Shown piece by piece: positions 48,999 through 59,957 of a stretch of 64,000 nucleotides of DNA. Source of the DNA: Cyprinodon diabolis (taxonomy: Eukaryota > Chordata > Actinopteri > Cyprinodontiformes > Cyprinodontidae); contig CM060073.1 in assembly GCA_030533445.1 (NCBI GenBank), positions 41,275,928 through 41,339,927 of the forward strand. Reading direction: 5' to 3'. The position numbers and the translations under genes are program-made. The stretch's first letter is position 1, and each line of letters opens with the position of its first letter. The notes under the pieces are model-generated. The model was not told the origin of the DNA. It did no database searches and was given only the letters and a program-made list of their open reading frames with translations.

Positions 48999-51900
48999 TT
49001 AGTTTTCACCTCCACAGAGAGCAAGCAGGATCTTCTCATAGTCTCCTTTTGTGTCATCCTAAAAGGAAAAAAATAACAGTTAAGTTAGAAATATGGGAGT
49101 CCCTAAAAAAAAGGAGATTGCAACATTTTTTTAATCATAGAAATGCTCACCAGGGTGTCCTGGTAGAGTGTTTTGCCGTAGTTTTGCTTGTACTCATCCT
49201 TGATCCATTTCATATCTATCTCAGAGCGGCTCACCATGATGCGAGTCAGGATGTGTTTGCGGGTACCTTTACCCTAAGGGAGAATAAAGATAAAAACAAA
49301 CCAAACAATTTGAAAAAGTCTTCGTTGGCCAATAGAGAGTGGGTCTGATGTTATAGGAGCATATGGAAGAAGCTGTTGAATATACTGTACCTTCATAGCC
49401 AAGTAGTTTTTCTGCAAAGAATGCCGGCCTGCTTCCAGCACATTTCACTGTGGCAATTAAAAAAAAGGTCCATGGTAATTATTGTTGTTCTAATAATGAC
49501 CTATTTGGAATAAATAAAAAATGCATATGAATGTGCCTTTACCTATTGCTGTAAGGCAGTTTTCGATATCTCCCTTCATCTCCAGGTCGATAGCTTTGGC
49601 CACATCCACTTTGCTGTATTTTGAGTACGTTTCAAACACTGACAAAAATAAATGAGTATGAAAAAACTATTTTTTTTTCTAAAAGGGGTGAAGCGTCTTA
49701 CTCAACATGGCGGTATACTGACCTTTGCGGAGATGTGGGGCACTCCTGGTGGTCAGGATTTCAATGAAGGCGGAGCAGTCTTTGCCCTTCCTCCCCTCCC
49801 CAGCCTCATACAGAGTCCTGGCATCGCTGTCAATCAGCTGCTCACTGACTCCCTCAGTCCTGCCAGCCTAAGAGATGCAACAGCACAAAAAAGTCAGTTT
49901 TCTTTTGTTTTTATTAAAACAAATACCTCAGACTTTTATACTTGTTTATCTCCGCTATGAGCATAAAAAGCAAACTACAGTCAAATGCAACTCAAAGGAT
50001 AGAAAATATTCAGAGAATGTTGCAGTGCAGGGTCAAATAAAATATAATCTAGGAAAGTTTCTAAAATGGAGTTTTTGCAAAACTCAACTTCTTCATCAGG
50101 GTTTACAATTGATTGGATAAAAAGTAAATTTTTGTCTCTCTTGGATGACTTTTATGACATACTTTTCAGACAGCATAAGATATAAAGAACTGAGATACAT
50201 AAAATATCTTATACTGCAAATATAACAATCATATAGCTTTAAATAAACCTCTCTAAAAGTCAATAACAATTTTAAGACTGGATTTTCTTCTTTTTAGGCA
50301 TTAGAAGTGACCACTGATTATTTTACCACTGGCGCCCCCTTGTGGGCACAAAGGGAAACAAATACAATTTCTTATAAAGGGAATAGTTTATGTGACAGAA
50401 AAACCTATAATGTCAAAGGGCAGAATTTATTTCCAAAGATATATATAAAAATAGGTAAGGATGTGAGAAGAATTGTTTTCATTATTTTAGTATTGTCAAA
50501 AAACTTTGGCTGTTCAATAAATCAAAAACTGTGGGAAAGAAAATGTTTTTATTAGATGGAATTTTTAACAGAATCTTAGAGAAATGTTGATTCAGCCATA
50601 TTTTACAAGTAATTCACAACCCCGGACCAAGTGAATCATTACCTATATTGTTCAAAGTCTGCTTTGCATAAGATGCATCTTTCTGTCTCAATGTTATGTG
50701 ACTTACTAGACTAAACCATCTAAAGCTCCATCTTATTTTTGGGTTTGATTCAGTGATTTTGATTCTTGAAAATAGTACAAATGTCTGTTACTGTCAGGGT
50801 AAAATTGCAATAAGCTTCATTCCACAAGATAAAAGGCCTCTAACCCCTCCACTGTTTCGAAAATTGGAATTACACGTGAGATTTGTCGAAAGAGAAATTA
50901 AAGTTGATCAAAATAAAGAATAAATTCTGCAAGTTTTGGCGACCATCAAAGCTTTTCTGGCTTAATGAGAGCAGAATATTTTTTGCCCTTTGATTTTAAT
51001 TCTATGGGACAATTTTTAACAATGCATCCTCTGTTATGACATGTAGATAACAGTAAAACTGCATTTGCTTTTACACTTTATTGGTTTTCTTAAGATTTTT
51101 TGAAGTTTGGTTTTTTTATGTGCATTTACAGTTGTTTTATTTTCTTAATTTCAGTTTGATGATTTAATGCTTTGCTCCATTTTAGTTTGGTGATCTTTAA
51201 TGTGCTGAAGAGTGCTTACAAATTTAATGCATTACCATTTATTTTTACTACTTGCTTGCCTAGGTAATCTTCTATTGTACTACTGTTTAAATATAATAAA
51301 GTGTGTTGAATCTGAACTGTACATTTAAATATAATAGATTAACTCTTGTTTGCAATATATTATGCTATTTCATACCTAAGTGTCCTGAAGCTCCAACTGA
51401 ACACATTAGGAAATCAATGGAGTTTCTTACAATGGTAAATAAAGAAAGAAAGACACACCTTGCAGAGAGCGAGGAGGGCAGCCCTGAAATCTCCACTGGT
51501 ATCTGATCTGATATCGTCCTCCAGATCCTTCTTGTATTCTAGGAAATGATGTCAAAACAAGTTATACTGTAGGACAAAAGAACTCCAGAGGCTTTTCCTG
51601 AACTATACTGAAATTAGCTTAGCTTTAATGGCTCATACCCTCCTTGTAGCACTTCTTTATTTCCAAGATCTGCATGTTGGTTCTGGAGGCGAGGATCTCA
51701 ATCAGGGTATCCTCATCTGTTCCAAGACCCTAAGAGAAGAATGTGTGGGCAGAGATGAACAGTGGAAAATACCGGTTATCATAAAAACCACCTCCCATCA
51801 AGAAAACAATGACTGAATGCTTGGAATTATGTGGACGTTTTTAAGAAACACAGAGGGAGCTGAGGCCAAAACATTTGCCAAAGACGTGTTGTGAAACACA

Positions 51901-54900
51901 TTTGCAGCTTTAAAAGAGTTTTACCTGTGGGTTGCCTTCAGGGATTGATACCAAATATAATTTTAACTTGATATATGGTATAAAAAAAACAAAAACAATG
52001 GCAAATATTACATCCCGGCCCAGCAGATATTAAAAGCTATATATATATATATATAAAAAAACATAAATGTTCCTCTCTAATAGGTTAAGAGTTACCTGAA
52101 GCTTAATTCTGATATTTTCAATTAGATAATATTTTTAGAATAATTACCTTAAAGCATGACAGTAAAGATCTACTTTACATAGATTTTCTCCCAGTTTATT
52201 TTTAAATCATTACGTTAATTACAAAGATTACAAACCTTAAACCTATTTGGTCACTGTGAAAACATTCTTGTGTCATAAAACACCTGTTTTCATCTTTGTA
52301 ATATTTTATAGACAGGAACCCAACTTTGATTTTAAACCATTCAATGATTTTTAAGTGATCTTCATGATACTGCAGAGCGTCTAACTTTTAGCTAATATGT
52401 AAAAGATTTATCTGGCAGCTGCAGAGAGAGAAACTGTCAGATATATACAGATATCGCACTCTTATTTGTGTCTGCAAAAAAAAAAACCCTGAGCAGGCAG
52501 GAAAAAAATATCTTGAAATATATCACATTGGCTTGAAAAAAAACATCTAACATGAAACTATGAAAAGACTCAATGTCTCAGAGCATTTCTTATTAAATAA
52601 AAAAGTTTATGTCAACCAGATTTATAGCAGTAAGATTTGGTTGCAGAGAGGTAGATTAGGTAAATAAACTCAACTTTTCAGCCTCACTTTAAATTCTGAA
52701 ATTAAGTTTGACGAAAAAAAACTGTTTGTGTCTATTTACCTCATAAAGTAGCCCAGTCATTTACGCATACAATGACACTTTCACACTAATCCTACTGTAT
52801 AACAGCTTGGTCAGGCTAAACAAACATCAGTTAAACCTTAAGATAATAATATAATCAAACACTGAAAATAAAGGATCAGATCAGATCAGATGGCCTTACT
52901 GCTTCAACCTACAGAAAAACTTTATTAAACTAGATTTAAAATGTATGAACAGTTATGTCCTCGAAATGACTTCAGTAAATAAACATGTAAAATCATAAAT
53001 ACAGGAAAATAGAATTAAATGCATTTTATCGTAAATATTTGTGTTTTTTATGTGTGTGTGGGGGGGGTGCAGTTGAACTTGTCTTGTTTTAGTATTTTAA
53101 TAAATATTCTAGTGTTTTGCTGGTTGTAAAATTTAGAATTTCTATATTTTCTTAAATCTTTTTCAACCTTAAGCTTTTACATATCAGCTGTAAACTAAAC
53201 TACTAGAAAAGCTGCTGGAGGAGACTGTATAGTTCCAATCAGAAAGATGACATTTGGTCGGAAAGGTCTTTATTTTTTTTCTCAAGTGAATATTAATTTA
53301 CATCTCTTAACTGTGGAGCTGTCATCTTAAATAGACCCTGTAGGATATTTCAACCAGGTTAAGTCCATTGTAGTAATTTATAAATTGTCAGGACACTAAA
53401 TATTAAACATGGCTGTTAGGTTAATTAGTCCTTTGGTGTGAATTTGTGTGCATGGTTGTGTGTTGACCTGCAACATACTGGTGACCTGTCCAGGGTGTAC
53501 CCCAACTCTCACCTCTGCCAGAGATAGGCACCACCCCAACCACAATCAATCAGATCCCTAACTTTCAGCGAGTGCCATTAATGTGGTATTCGGATATAGG
53601 AATTAGGAAACTTTTGAGTAGAAATTAAAATCACCGTCAACTAAACTTCAATTAAAAACATTTTGAAAAGCCGAATGGTCTGTATTTTTTATGTGAATTA
53701 AACAAGTCTTGCTAACTTGGTTAATCACAGATGTGTTGTTTATCTTTATTTCTAATTTAACTGTTTAACTGTTGTATCGATCATAATATTTGTGGTAATT
53801 GAGAGAAGTCTATTTCTGTCAGGAACAGGGACCTTTAATACAACCATCAATACAAACACATAGACTAACTCATTCAGATTCAGCTTGTTTATTTGTTTAT
53901 TAATGAATCCCGTCCTGTCAGCTAAGTCCGTTAACTCTATAGTAATATCCAAGTGTTTGACCAACCTTCATTGCCAGTTTCAGCTGCTGAGCGTCATACT
54001 GGGCTGGTGTTTTCAGCAGAGCCAGCACCACTTCCTCCAGGTCTCCTTTAAGAGCCTTCTTCAGTTCTGCTTCCAGAGGCTAAAAAAAAAGGATGTTTTC
54101 TATAAGCACAAAATAAACTTTTACATATTATGTCATGCTCTCTCTGCTTTTTCTCATAGTAGCTTTGCCACATCTGTTTCTGTTTGGCTGTGACTCCATC
54201 CTGGAGAGAAAAATCACCTGTGCTGCTGCAATCAACACCTTTGTTTATAGATGTAGGAGATCGGCCTGTTTTCCAGCGTAGTCCTGTTTCTCTGACTGAC
54301 TGGCTGGATGTGCTCTCTTTATCCTCTGACATGGGAGCTGGCTCGGAGTTCGTCTGCCTGGCTGTGTGTTTCCCGGACCAGCTGCCTTTAGTATCTCTGC
54401 TTCTTTTTCTATATCTTCTTCTGTCTCCTTGAACCCCAGTCGGCCTCGGCAGATGGCCGCTCACACTGAACCTGGTTCTGCTGGAGGTTTCTTCCTGTTA
54501 AAAGGGAGTTTTTCCTCTCCACTGTCGCTACAAGCATAGTGTGATGGATTGTATTTGAGTCAGTGAGTCGATGCAATCAACTTGTTTTCCTTAGATAGAA
54601 AACTTTGAATTAATTTGACTGAATGATCTGATGAACTGTAAAGTGCCTTGAGATGACATGTGTTGTGAATTGGCGCTATAGAAATAAACTGAATTGAATT
54701 AAATATATATTTCTTTCTGTTACTTATATATAAGAGCAGCTGTCATTACCTTTCCAGTTGCCTGTTGGTAAGCCTCTTTGATCTGCTGCCTCTGGTCATT
54801 GCTTCTTCTGACAAGAATTTCAATGATGGTGTTCTCATCAACGCCTGCAGAGTGTTCGGTAAAGATTGTCATTTTAAGTTGTAATAATACATTATATTCA

Positions 54901-55732
54901 GCAGATGGTGCTGATATTTCCCTTAGTTCAGGAAAACAGCATCCAGTTTATCACTTTTTGTTCACAGAGGACTTTTTTGGTTAAAAAATTGTTATAAAAG
55001 TTACTTTACACAGGTTAAATTATAAACAAGTATAAAAGAGCAATAAAAAAAACTCTATGATCATAAATGATAAAAAAATAGTTCTCATCTGTTCTCATCA
55101 CTTAAAACTGGAATGTGATAAATGAAAAAAAAACAAACATACAGAAAAGGGCATTGCAACAGTTTTATGTTTTTTATTAATTTTTTTTTCCTGAGTTTTT
55201 GAAACCCATAGTGGTCAGAGCAACACTAAAAGGGACAGGACAGAAAAGATGCAAGACTAAGATAATCTCCTTTCTCCCTAATTCATCTTTAACCAGTCCT
55301 AGAAAGGAGAAGTACTTATTGTGTTTGGAAAGTTTATAAAGGGAGGGGCACAAATTCCTGCTTCCCTGAGTCACACCAGAAGTTCAGCCATCAGTCTTAT
55401 TTCACACAACTCTTTAAGGTCCAGATCTCTTTTATGTTTCTCTTAGTTTTCTCTGTTATCTCTCTGTTAAGCTTACCACCCCTTCCTTCCTCCTTTAAAC
55501 TCAACCATTTAGTTTCTTTAACATATTGTGAGGCTTTTTTTTTTTCTCTACGCACCCCTCTCTATGCCTGATCATTTTTTCCACCCCAGCATACCACAGG
55601 GGAAGGAGAAAAAAAGGAAAAAACAGAGTTGTTGACCTTGGCAACCAAAAAAAAAGTGTTGCAGTTACTCACTGACTCATCGGGCAAACCCAGATAGACT
55701 GTCTGCTGCAAGAAGGCTTGGATGAAAGACAT
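48999..55732 (-). CDS. anxa1: annexin A1, reading frame broken as given
   Basis: Annexins bind acidic phospholipids in a calcium-dependent way; A1 acts in membrane repair and inflammation control. Exons in transcript order: 55756-55673 (ATG at 55732), 54844-54750, 54079-53966, 51729-51639, 51538-51459, 49867-49723, 49638-49543, 49447-49391, 49273-49151, 49058-48999. The N-terminus [17 protein letters not shown] and C-terminus [17 protein letters not shown] are A1-type. Repeat motifs are clear: [43 protein letters not shown]. Two defects: the exon that should encode the first helix of repeat 1 is missing between 55673 and 54844 (phases 0 and 1 do not join), and exon 49447-49391 is 2 bases short, so splicing onward gives a stop at once. 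Either this paralog is decaying or the assembly is wrong here. Corrected, it would be of normal length (about 340). Confidence 0.88.
49868..53965 (-). other. anxa1 introns 49868-51458 and 51730-53965
   Basis: AT-rich intron sequence interrupted by the two exons at 51459-51538 and 51639-51729. Apart from a repeat at 53408-53590, an (AT) run near 52038-52056 and a short CTGGCGCCCCCTTGTGGGC motif at about 50330 (often seen inside fish SINE-like repeats), nothing is recognised. Confidence 0.7.
53408..53590 (+). repeat. fish interspersed repeat
   Basis: Contains CTGTTAGGTTAATTAGTCC, GTGTGAATTTGTGTGCATGG, GGTGACCTGTCCAGGGTGTA and GAGATAGGCACCACCCC in the order of a very common teleost repeat. It is moderately diverged and lies in an anxa1 intron. 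Confidence 0.75.
54131..54700 (+). repeat. long fish repeat, copy B (about 570 bp)
   Basis: Starts near CATGCTCTCTCTGCTTTTTC and ends TAAACTGAATTGAATT. It matches copy C (61884-62475) along its length, including GTTTATAGATGTAGGAGATC, GAACCCCAGTCGGCCTCGG and GGTTTCTTCCTGTTAAAAGG. It lies between anxa1 exons 54844-54750 and 54079-53966, opposite to the gene. The ORFs on both strands here are part of the repeat. Confidence 0.85.
55333..55373 (-). promoter_or_regulatory. candidate internal anxa1 promoter (AP-1 site plus TATA)
   Basis: On the minus strand a TGACTCA AP-1 site (55367-55373) is followed about 28 bp later by CTTTATAAAC with TATAAA at 55333-55338. The spacing and order are promoter-like. 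A transcript starting near 55300 would skip the MSFIQ exon. The segment lies where the missing repeat-1 exon should be. No direct evidence of use. Confidence 0.3.
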
Positions 55733-56266
55733 GTTGGAAGAGTTGGTTCTGTCTGTCTGAGGAGAGAAGATCATATCAGTTCTCTGATTGAGAAATATTA
55801 AACCTGTGAAATGAGTTTAAAGAACAGATCACAGCTTGAATCTATTTATTAAACTTAGAGTTAGAGGAAAAAATTGTCTCCCCTCCCATAAATGCTGCAC
55901 AAGCAAAACCTCTGTAGAGTATTTACAAGAGGTTTTACTCTGTAATTACAACAATGTGCAGAGCGCTCAGCCACACCCACACCCAGCCTGATATGAACAC
56001 TGAGTTTTGCAGACTTTGTCATCTGCCTCATGTGCTTTCACAGCGATTGTGAAATGATATTGGATGAAAAGGAGAACAGTAAAAAAATAAACATTTATTT
56101 GCATTAAGCAAAAACTTGTAATATCTCCGTTATATCAGCCACACCCTCCTACTGTGCAGCACAATGACTTCAATCTGACAGATTTACAGTTAAAACAAAC
56201 ACAACTAAAGTCAGAAACGAAGAACTGGAGTGTAGGTTTAAGTTTTTCATGAAAATGGAAACTTAC

Positions 56267-56310
56267 CGAGAGGTGTCAGAGGGGGAAGTTTCTCTCTCTG
56301 TGGTTGTAGG
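56267..56310 (-). other. anxa1: anxa1 non-coding first exon (3' end firm, start inferred)
   Basis: A donor site (CTCG|GTAAGTTTCC in transcript sense) ends a short leader at 56267, matching the acceptor at 55756/55757 of the exon that holds the ATG. The start near 56305-56310 is inferred from the TATA-like box just upstream. Confidence 0.5.
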
Positions 56311-56334
56311 GGCGTTGTATGGCCAGAAGGAGAG

Positions 56335-56341
56335 TATTTAT
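56335..56341 (-). promoter_or_regulatory. anxa1 TATA-like box
   Basis: Minus strand CATAAATACTC, about 27-30 bp before the inferred start of the leader exon. The next 200 bp upstream (56.35-56.56 kb) are richer in CpG than the surroundings and include a plus-facing TTTATAAAAGG near 56500. Confidence 0.4.
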
Positions 56342-56964
56342 GCTCGGGCAAACCCCACCTAATGGAGAGTCCAGCCTCCAAATGCTGTGATTGGACTGAA
56401 AATCCGCCCTGCGCAGCAGAGCGCAACATGGCTCCGTTCGTTTTTACGCACGGAAGGATTTTGGTGCGCAGAAATCTGGGCGCACTGTTTGCAGAAAGTT
56501 TATAAAAGGATTTTAGAAAGACACGCAGCTTTTTGAGAGACATGTGCGGAGCAAGAGCCTGGTCCTGATCCTTCATAAAAATGTGATCCCCTGGAAAATC
56601 ACAGGGATATGGAGCATCTGGGACTTAGGTGGCTAGTTTGCCTTCAGGGGATATGTTTGACCTGTTTGATGGCTTGCACTCTAAGAATGAATGGGTTAGA
56701 AAAACAGCCAATATATTTAATGTAATAGGTTAACCAAACAACCAATAACCATGGAAACTGATGCCCTACTACTCTGACTGTTTGGCTGTAGTCAACTGTA
56801 GTGGGTAAAAGTTTTTGGACTTAGAGAATTATGTACATTTAACCTTGGTTGTAACTTTAGTATTATTAGTAAACATCGAGATGCCCTGCCCTTAAAATGT
56901 CTTCTTTTCTTTTCTTCCAGCTTTTATTCTCATTACACTGTCACCAGTACAGACTAACAAAATG

Positions 56965-57144
56965 AACTCTCTGCATTTAACCCATCCCCTTGGGGACCAG
57001 TGGGCTGTAAATGTGCGGCCCCCAGGGAGCAGTGTGCTGTTAAGGGTCTTTGCTCAGAGACCCAGAGTGGCATTCTGTGGAAGTGGGACTCAGAACCTCT
57101 GGATTTTAACACTCTATGCCCTAACCACTAGGCAGCCATCCCCC
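56965..57144 (+). repeat. fish repeat with tRNA-like tail, copy 1
   Basis: Contains GCATTTAACCCATCCCCTTG, GTGCGGCCCCCAGGGAGCAG and CTCAGAGACCCAGAGTG, ending CCCTAACCACTAGGCAGCCA. The last part looks like the reverse strand of a tRNA-like sequence. A related copy follows 130 bp later. Confidence 0.7.
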
Positions 57145-57272
57145 TATTTCATTACACTGATTAACCAATATTTTGGTCAAGTCACCAATTTGTAATAATA
57201 ATTATTATTATTACTAATAATATTAATAATCACTACTAATAATTGAACTTAATTGATCTCACATTGGAGAAA
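57145..57272. repeat. (TAA)-rich simple sequence between the two copies
   Basis: TAATAATAATTATTATTATT and similar at 57190-57242, separating two copies of the same repeat. Confidence 0.7.
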
Positions 57273-57458
57273 TTTACTGCTGCATTTAGCCTATCCCCTT
57301 GTGGAGCTGTGGACTGCCATTGTGCGGCCCCCAGGGAGCAGTGTGGGGTTAAGGGTTTTGCTCAGAGACCCAGAGTGAGGCTGTGGGAGTGGGGCTTGAA
57401 CTTAGAACCTCAGCTTTCCATGCTCTGTTCCCTGACAACTAGGCTGCCACTTCCCTCA
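57273..57458 (+). repeat. fish repeat with tRNA-like tail, copy 2
   Basis: Same order of blocks as copy 1 (GCATTTAGCCTATCCCCTTG, GTGCGGCCCCCAGGGAGCAG, CTCAGAGACCCAGAGTG, ...GACAACTAGGCTGCCA), diverged between the shared blocks, same orientation. Confidence 0.7.
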
Positions 57459-59777
57459 ATACAGCCCCTTGTATTGATTTGCCCTTTTACAATTATGTTG
57501 GTCAAAAGCACTTAACAATTATATTGGTTATTTTAACCAAAAGATTGGTTGGACACACAACTACCGACCAGATTGGTCAAATTCACCCATTTTGTGGTTG
57601 AATTAACAATCTGTTTTAGGATGTTGTGTTTCCTTTTAGCCGTCTGCTGTGATCTGTACATATACTACATATTAGGAATAAAATTACTTGTCTAACTGTT
57701 GTTATTTAATACAGAATAATCTGTTTTTTCTATTTTTAGCTAAATTGGGTTGATGTGCTGGATTTAGGCATAATGCATTATTGTTTTAAATGCTGAGAAC
57801 AATTATTTGTAACTAGTAAAAAAAAAAAACATCTAAAACAAACCTGTTCCTCTGTGGAAACCAGAATCAAAAAATTAAAAAGAATCCAAACCAATCAAAT
57901 CCACTTAATTCATATTTGATTTATTTTTAAACAGAGGGCTTTCCAAAGTGTCATGCAGTAAAATGAACACATATATATATATATATATACAATGGAAAAA
58001 GAAGGGGGAAAAAAGTTCACAACATGACGTAGGCTTCAAAACCTCTATAACTAACACATTCTGCCACCATCTAAACTATTAAATACCTTAGATCATGTCT
58101 GAATCAGTCTGCAAAGAGTTAATAATTAGCTGTGGGTGTAGCTATCCTTATGGAAGATTTTTAAACAGTTTGGTCAATCACATTTAATTTGTGATTAAAA
58201 AAGAAGGACAGTTACTTAACTGGTCAAAGTGATAATTAAATATACTTTTTCTCTCATGATAAACTATTGTAAATTATTCATAGGTACATTAACCATTGCT
58301 ACACGACCCGCAGGGAGAAACATAGACCTCTGGGTTTCTTCAAAGATGTGTGGTTTTGGTGTGGTGAAGTAATAACTGACTCTAAGGTGTGGTAAATAAT
58401 CACGTCAGTGGAGCCAAGGCCTTATACATGCCTGAACAGGGGGCTGTGACAGAGAGATGAATAACAGCCAGGATACTGATGCATTTGTTTGACGACATCA
58501 TTTCAGCACAGCCAGATGTCATATTGATGATAAATTATTAAAATTTCGTCATCTCTACCTGTGTGATTATAAACCACTCTGTGCTCCAGTAGTTTAAATT
58601 GCATTATTTGTAGAGGCAACCGATCAGACTAAAATATGGCCAGAGCAGGGTTGGATAAAAAAAAAAAAAAAAAAAAAAAAAAGAGTAAAAAGTACACAAA
58701 GCTGTATTTTCATTAGAATGGCATTAATATTGGATTTGTTGTTAAGTAAAGTGTGTCAAACAGATGCTCCAGCTGTGATCCAAATGCTACAAATGAGGCC
58801 AAGTCAGCAAAATAAAGGAAGTCCTCTCAGAGGAGCTCAGCCAACATCAACAGTCGGGGAGGGAGCAGCGTACGGCAGATGATTCAGGAACAGTGGGCAC
58901 AGTTATCTTCCTGAAGCACATCTTTAGGAGAAATATAGAAAATATATTCATATCCTCTTCATCATTGCAAGAAAGACAATTAATCAGTTCCTCTAAATGC
59001 CTGGATTTAGCCCTAAGAACTGGGGGAAGAGTGTCATTTCCAGGGAAACTAATCAAAATAAAGCAGACATAAACCAAAGTAAGTGATGGTATTAAAAATA
59101 GATATCTTTGAGTGGCAACAAAGCATCCAGTTACAATACGGATGGTACACAGAGGAAACTTGAGGACTTTTAGGGCATCGTTTTACCTACAGTATGTGAG
59201 TGGAAGCTGGTGAAACTCCATCACCGCAGGTTTAATATTTAAAGACTGTTGAGAGTTTGGTTCCCCTGAGAGATCAGGATCAACTTGGCCTTTTCTTCCT
59301 GTAGCTTAGCAGCACCCAAACTTACCTGAGTTACTCTGACAAACGGCACAGCTTCACAAAACAGGTAATCCTTCAAACCTTTTTTATTGTAACAATCCAA
59401 CTACTATCTACTGCTGTCTACTATCTTATATTAGAGGAAACATCATTATTCTGTAGATACTATGTTCTGTAAGATAGCTGCAACAGCCTTTTCCTACTCA
59501 GTGATTCAGAAAATATCATTAAAAATGCCAATGTTAAAAGAAATATTTGAGATTGTTTTCTGGCTTCCATTTAAAATAACTGAAAAAGCCTTTGAGGCAG
59601 ATTAGACTTTCTGAGTGAGCAGGTTGTGTCAGCTTTGAGACATCTGCTCATATTTAAAGGATTGAACAAGGTTTCATAATGTGGACAGAAATATTTGGAC
59701 GTATTTGATTGCATATTAGGTAACATTTTTATATCTATCTCGGCTCTAAAAGGATTCTAACTTGCTTTTCCCTGTAG
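57459..59777. other. intergenic, nothing recognised
   Basis: AT-rich, with an (AT) run near 57969-57990 and an A26 run at 58657-58682. A possible plus-strand non-coding leader ends at a donor-like ACAG|GTAATCC near 59364, after a TATTTAAAGA box near 59238. I do not call a gene from this. Confidence 0.4.
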
Positions 59778-59957
59778 ATTGTGGACTTATCCAGCTCCTA
59801 ATGCGGTAGCATATTGATAGAACAAACGAAAAGTGGTGAATACCAGCAACCATAATGTATATGAACACATCTGAGACTGCCAGAGGATCTTATTCGCTGA
59901 CCTTCCTGGGAAAGAAAGTAGGGAGGCATCACTCAGTGGCACCGGCTGGGAAGCAAA
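59778..59957 (+). other. exon-like segment, plus strand
   Basis: A good acceptor (GCTTTTCCCTGTAG) is followed by a leader, an ATG at 59855, 34 codons (MYMNTSETARGSYSLTFLGK...) and a donor-like GTAAATG at 59958, phase 1. It could be the first coding exon of a gene running out of the window, but the peptide matches no family I know. Confidence 0.2.

Noticed and set aside
54048..54464. ORFs of 138 and 82 codons on both strands
   Set aside because: They lie inside the long fish repeat; the same frames recur in copy C at 61939-62343.
55475..55550. Candidate for the missing anxa1 exon (open, ends in the needed phase at a GTAAGC donor)
   Set aside because: The acceptor is poor, the frame runs through an A-run, and the peptide has none of the expected annexin helix residues.
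48999..55732. Annexin A4 or A5 identity
   Set aside because: The generic annexin repeats fit several members, and A4 was expected from mammalian gfpt1 neighbourhood, but the N-terminal [10 protein letters not shown] and the C-terminal [17 protein letters not shown] are A1-type.
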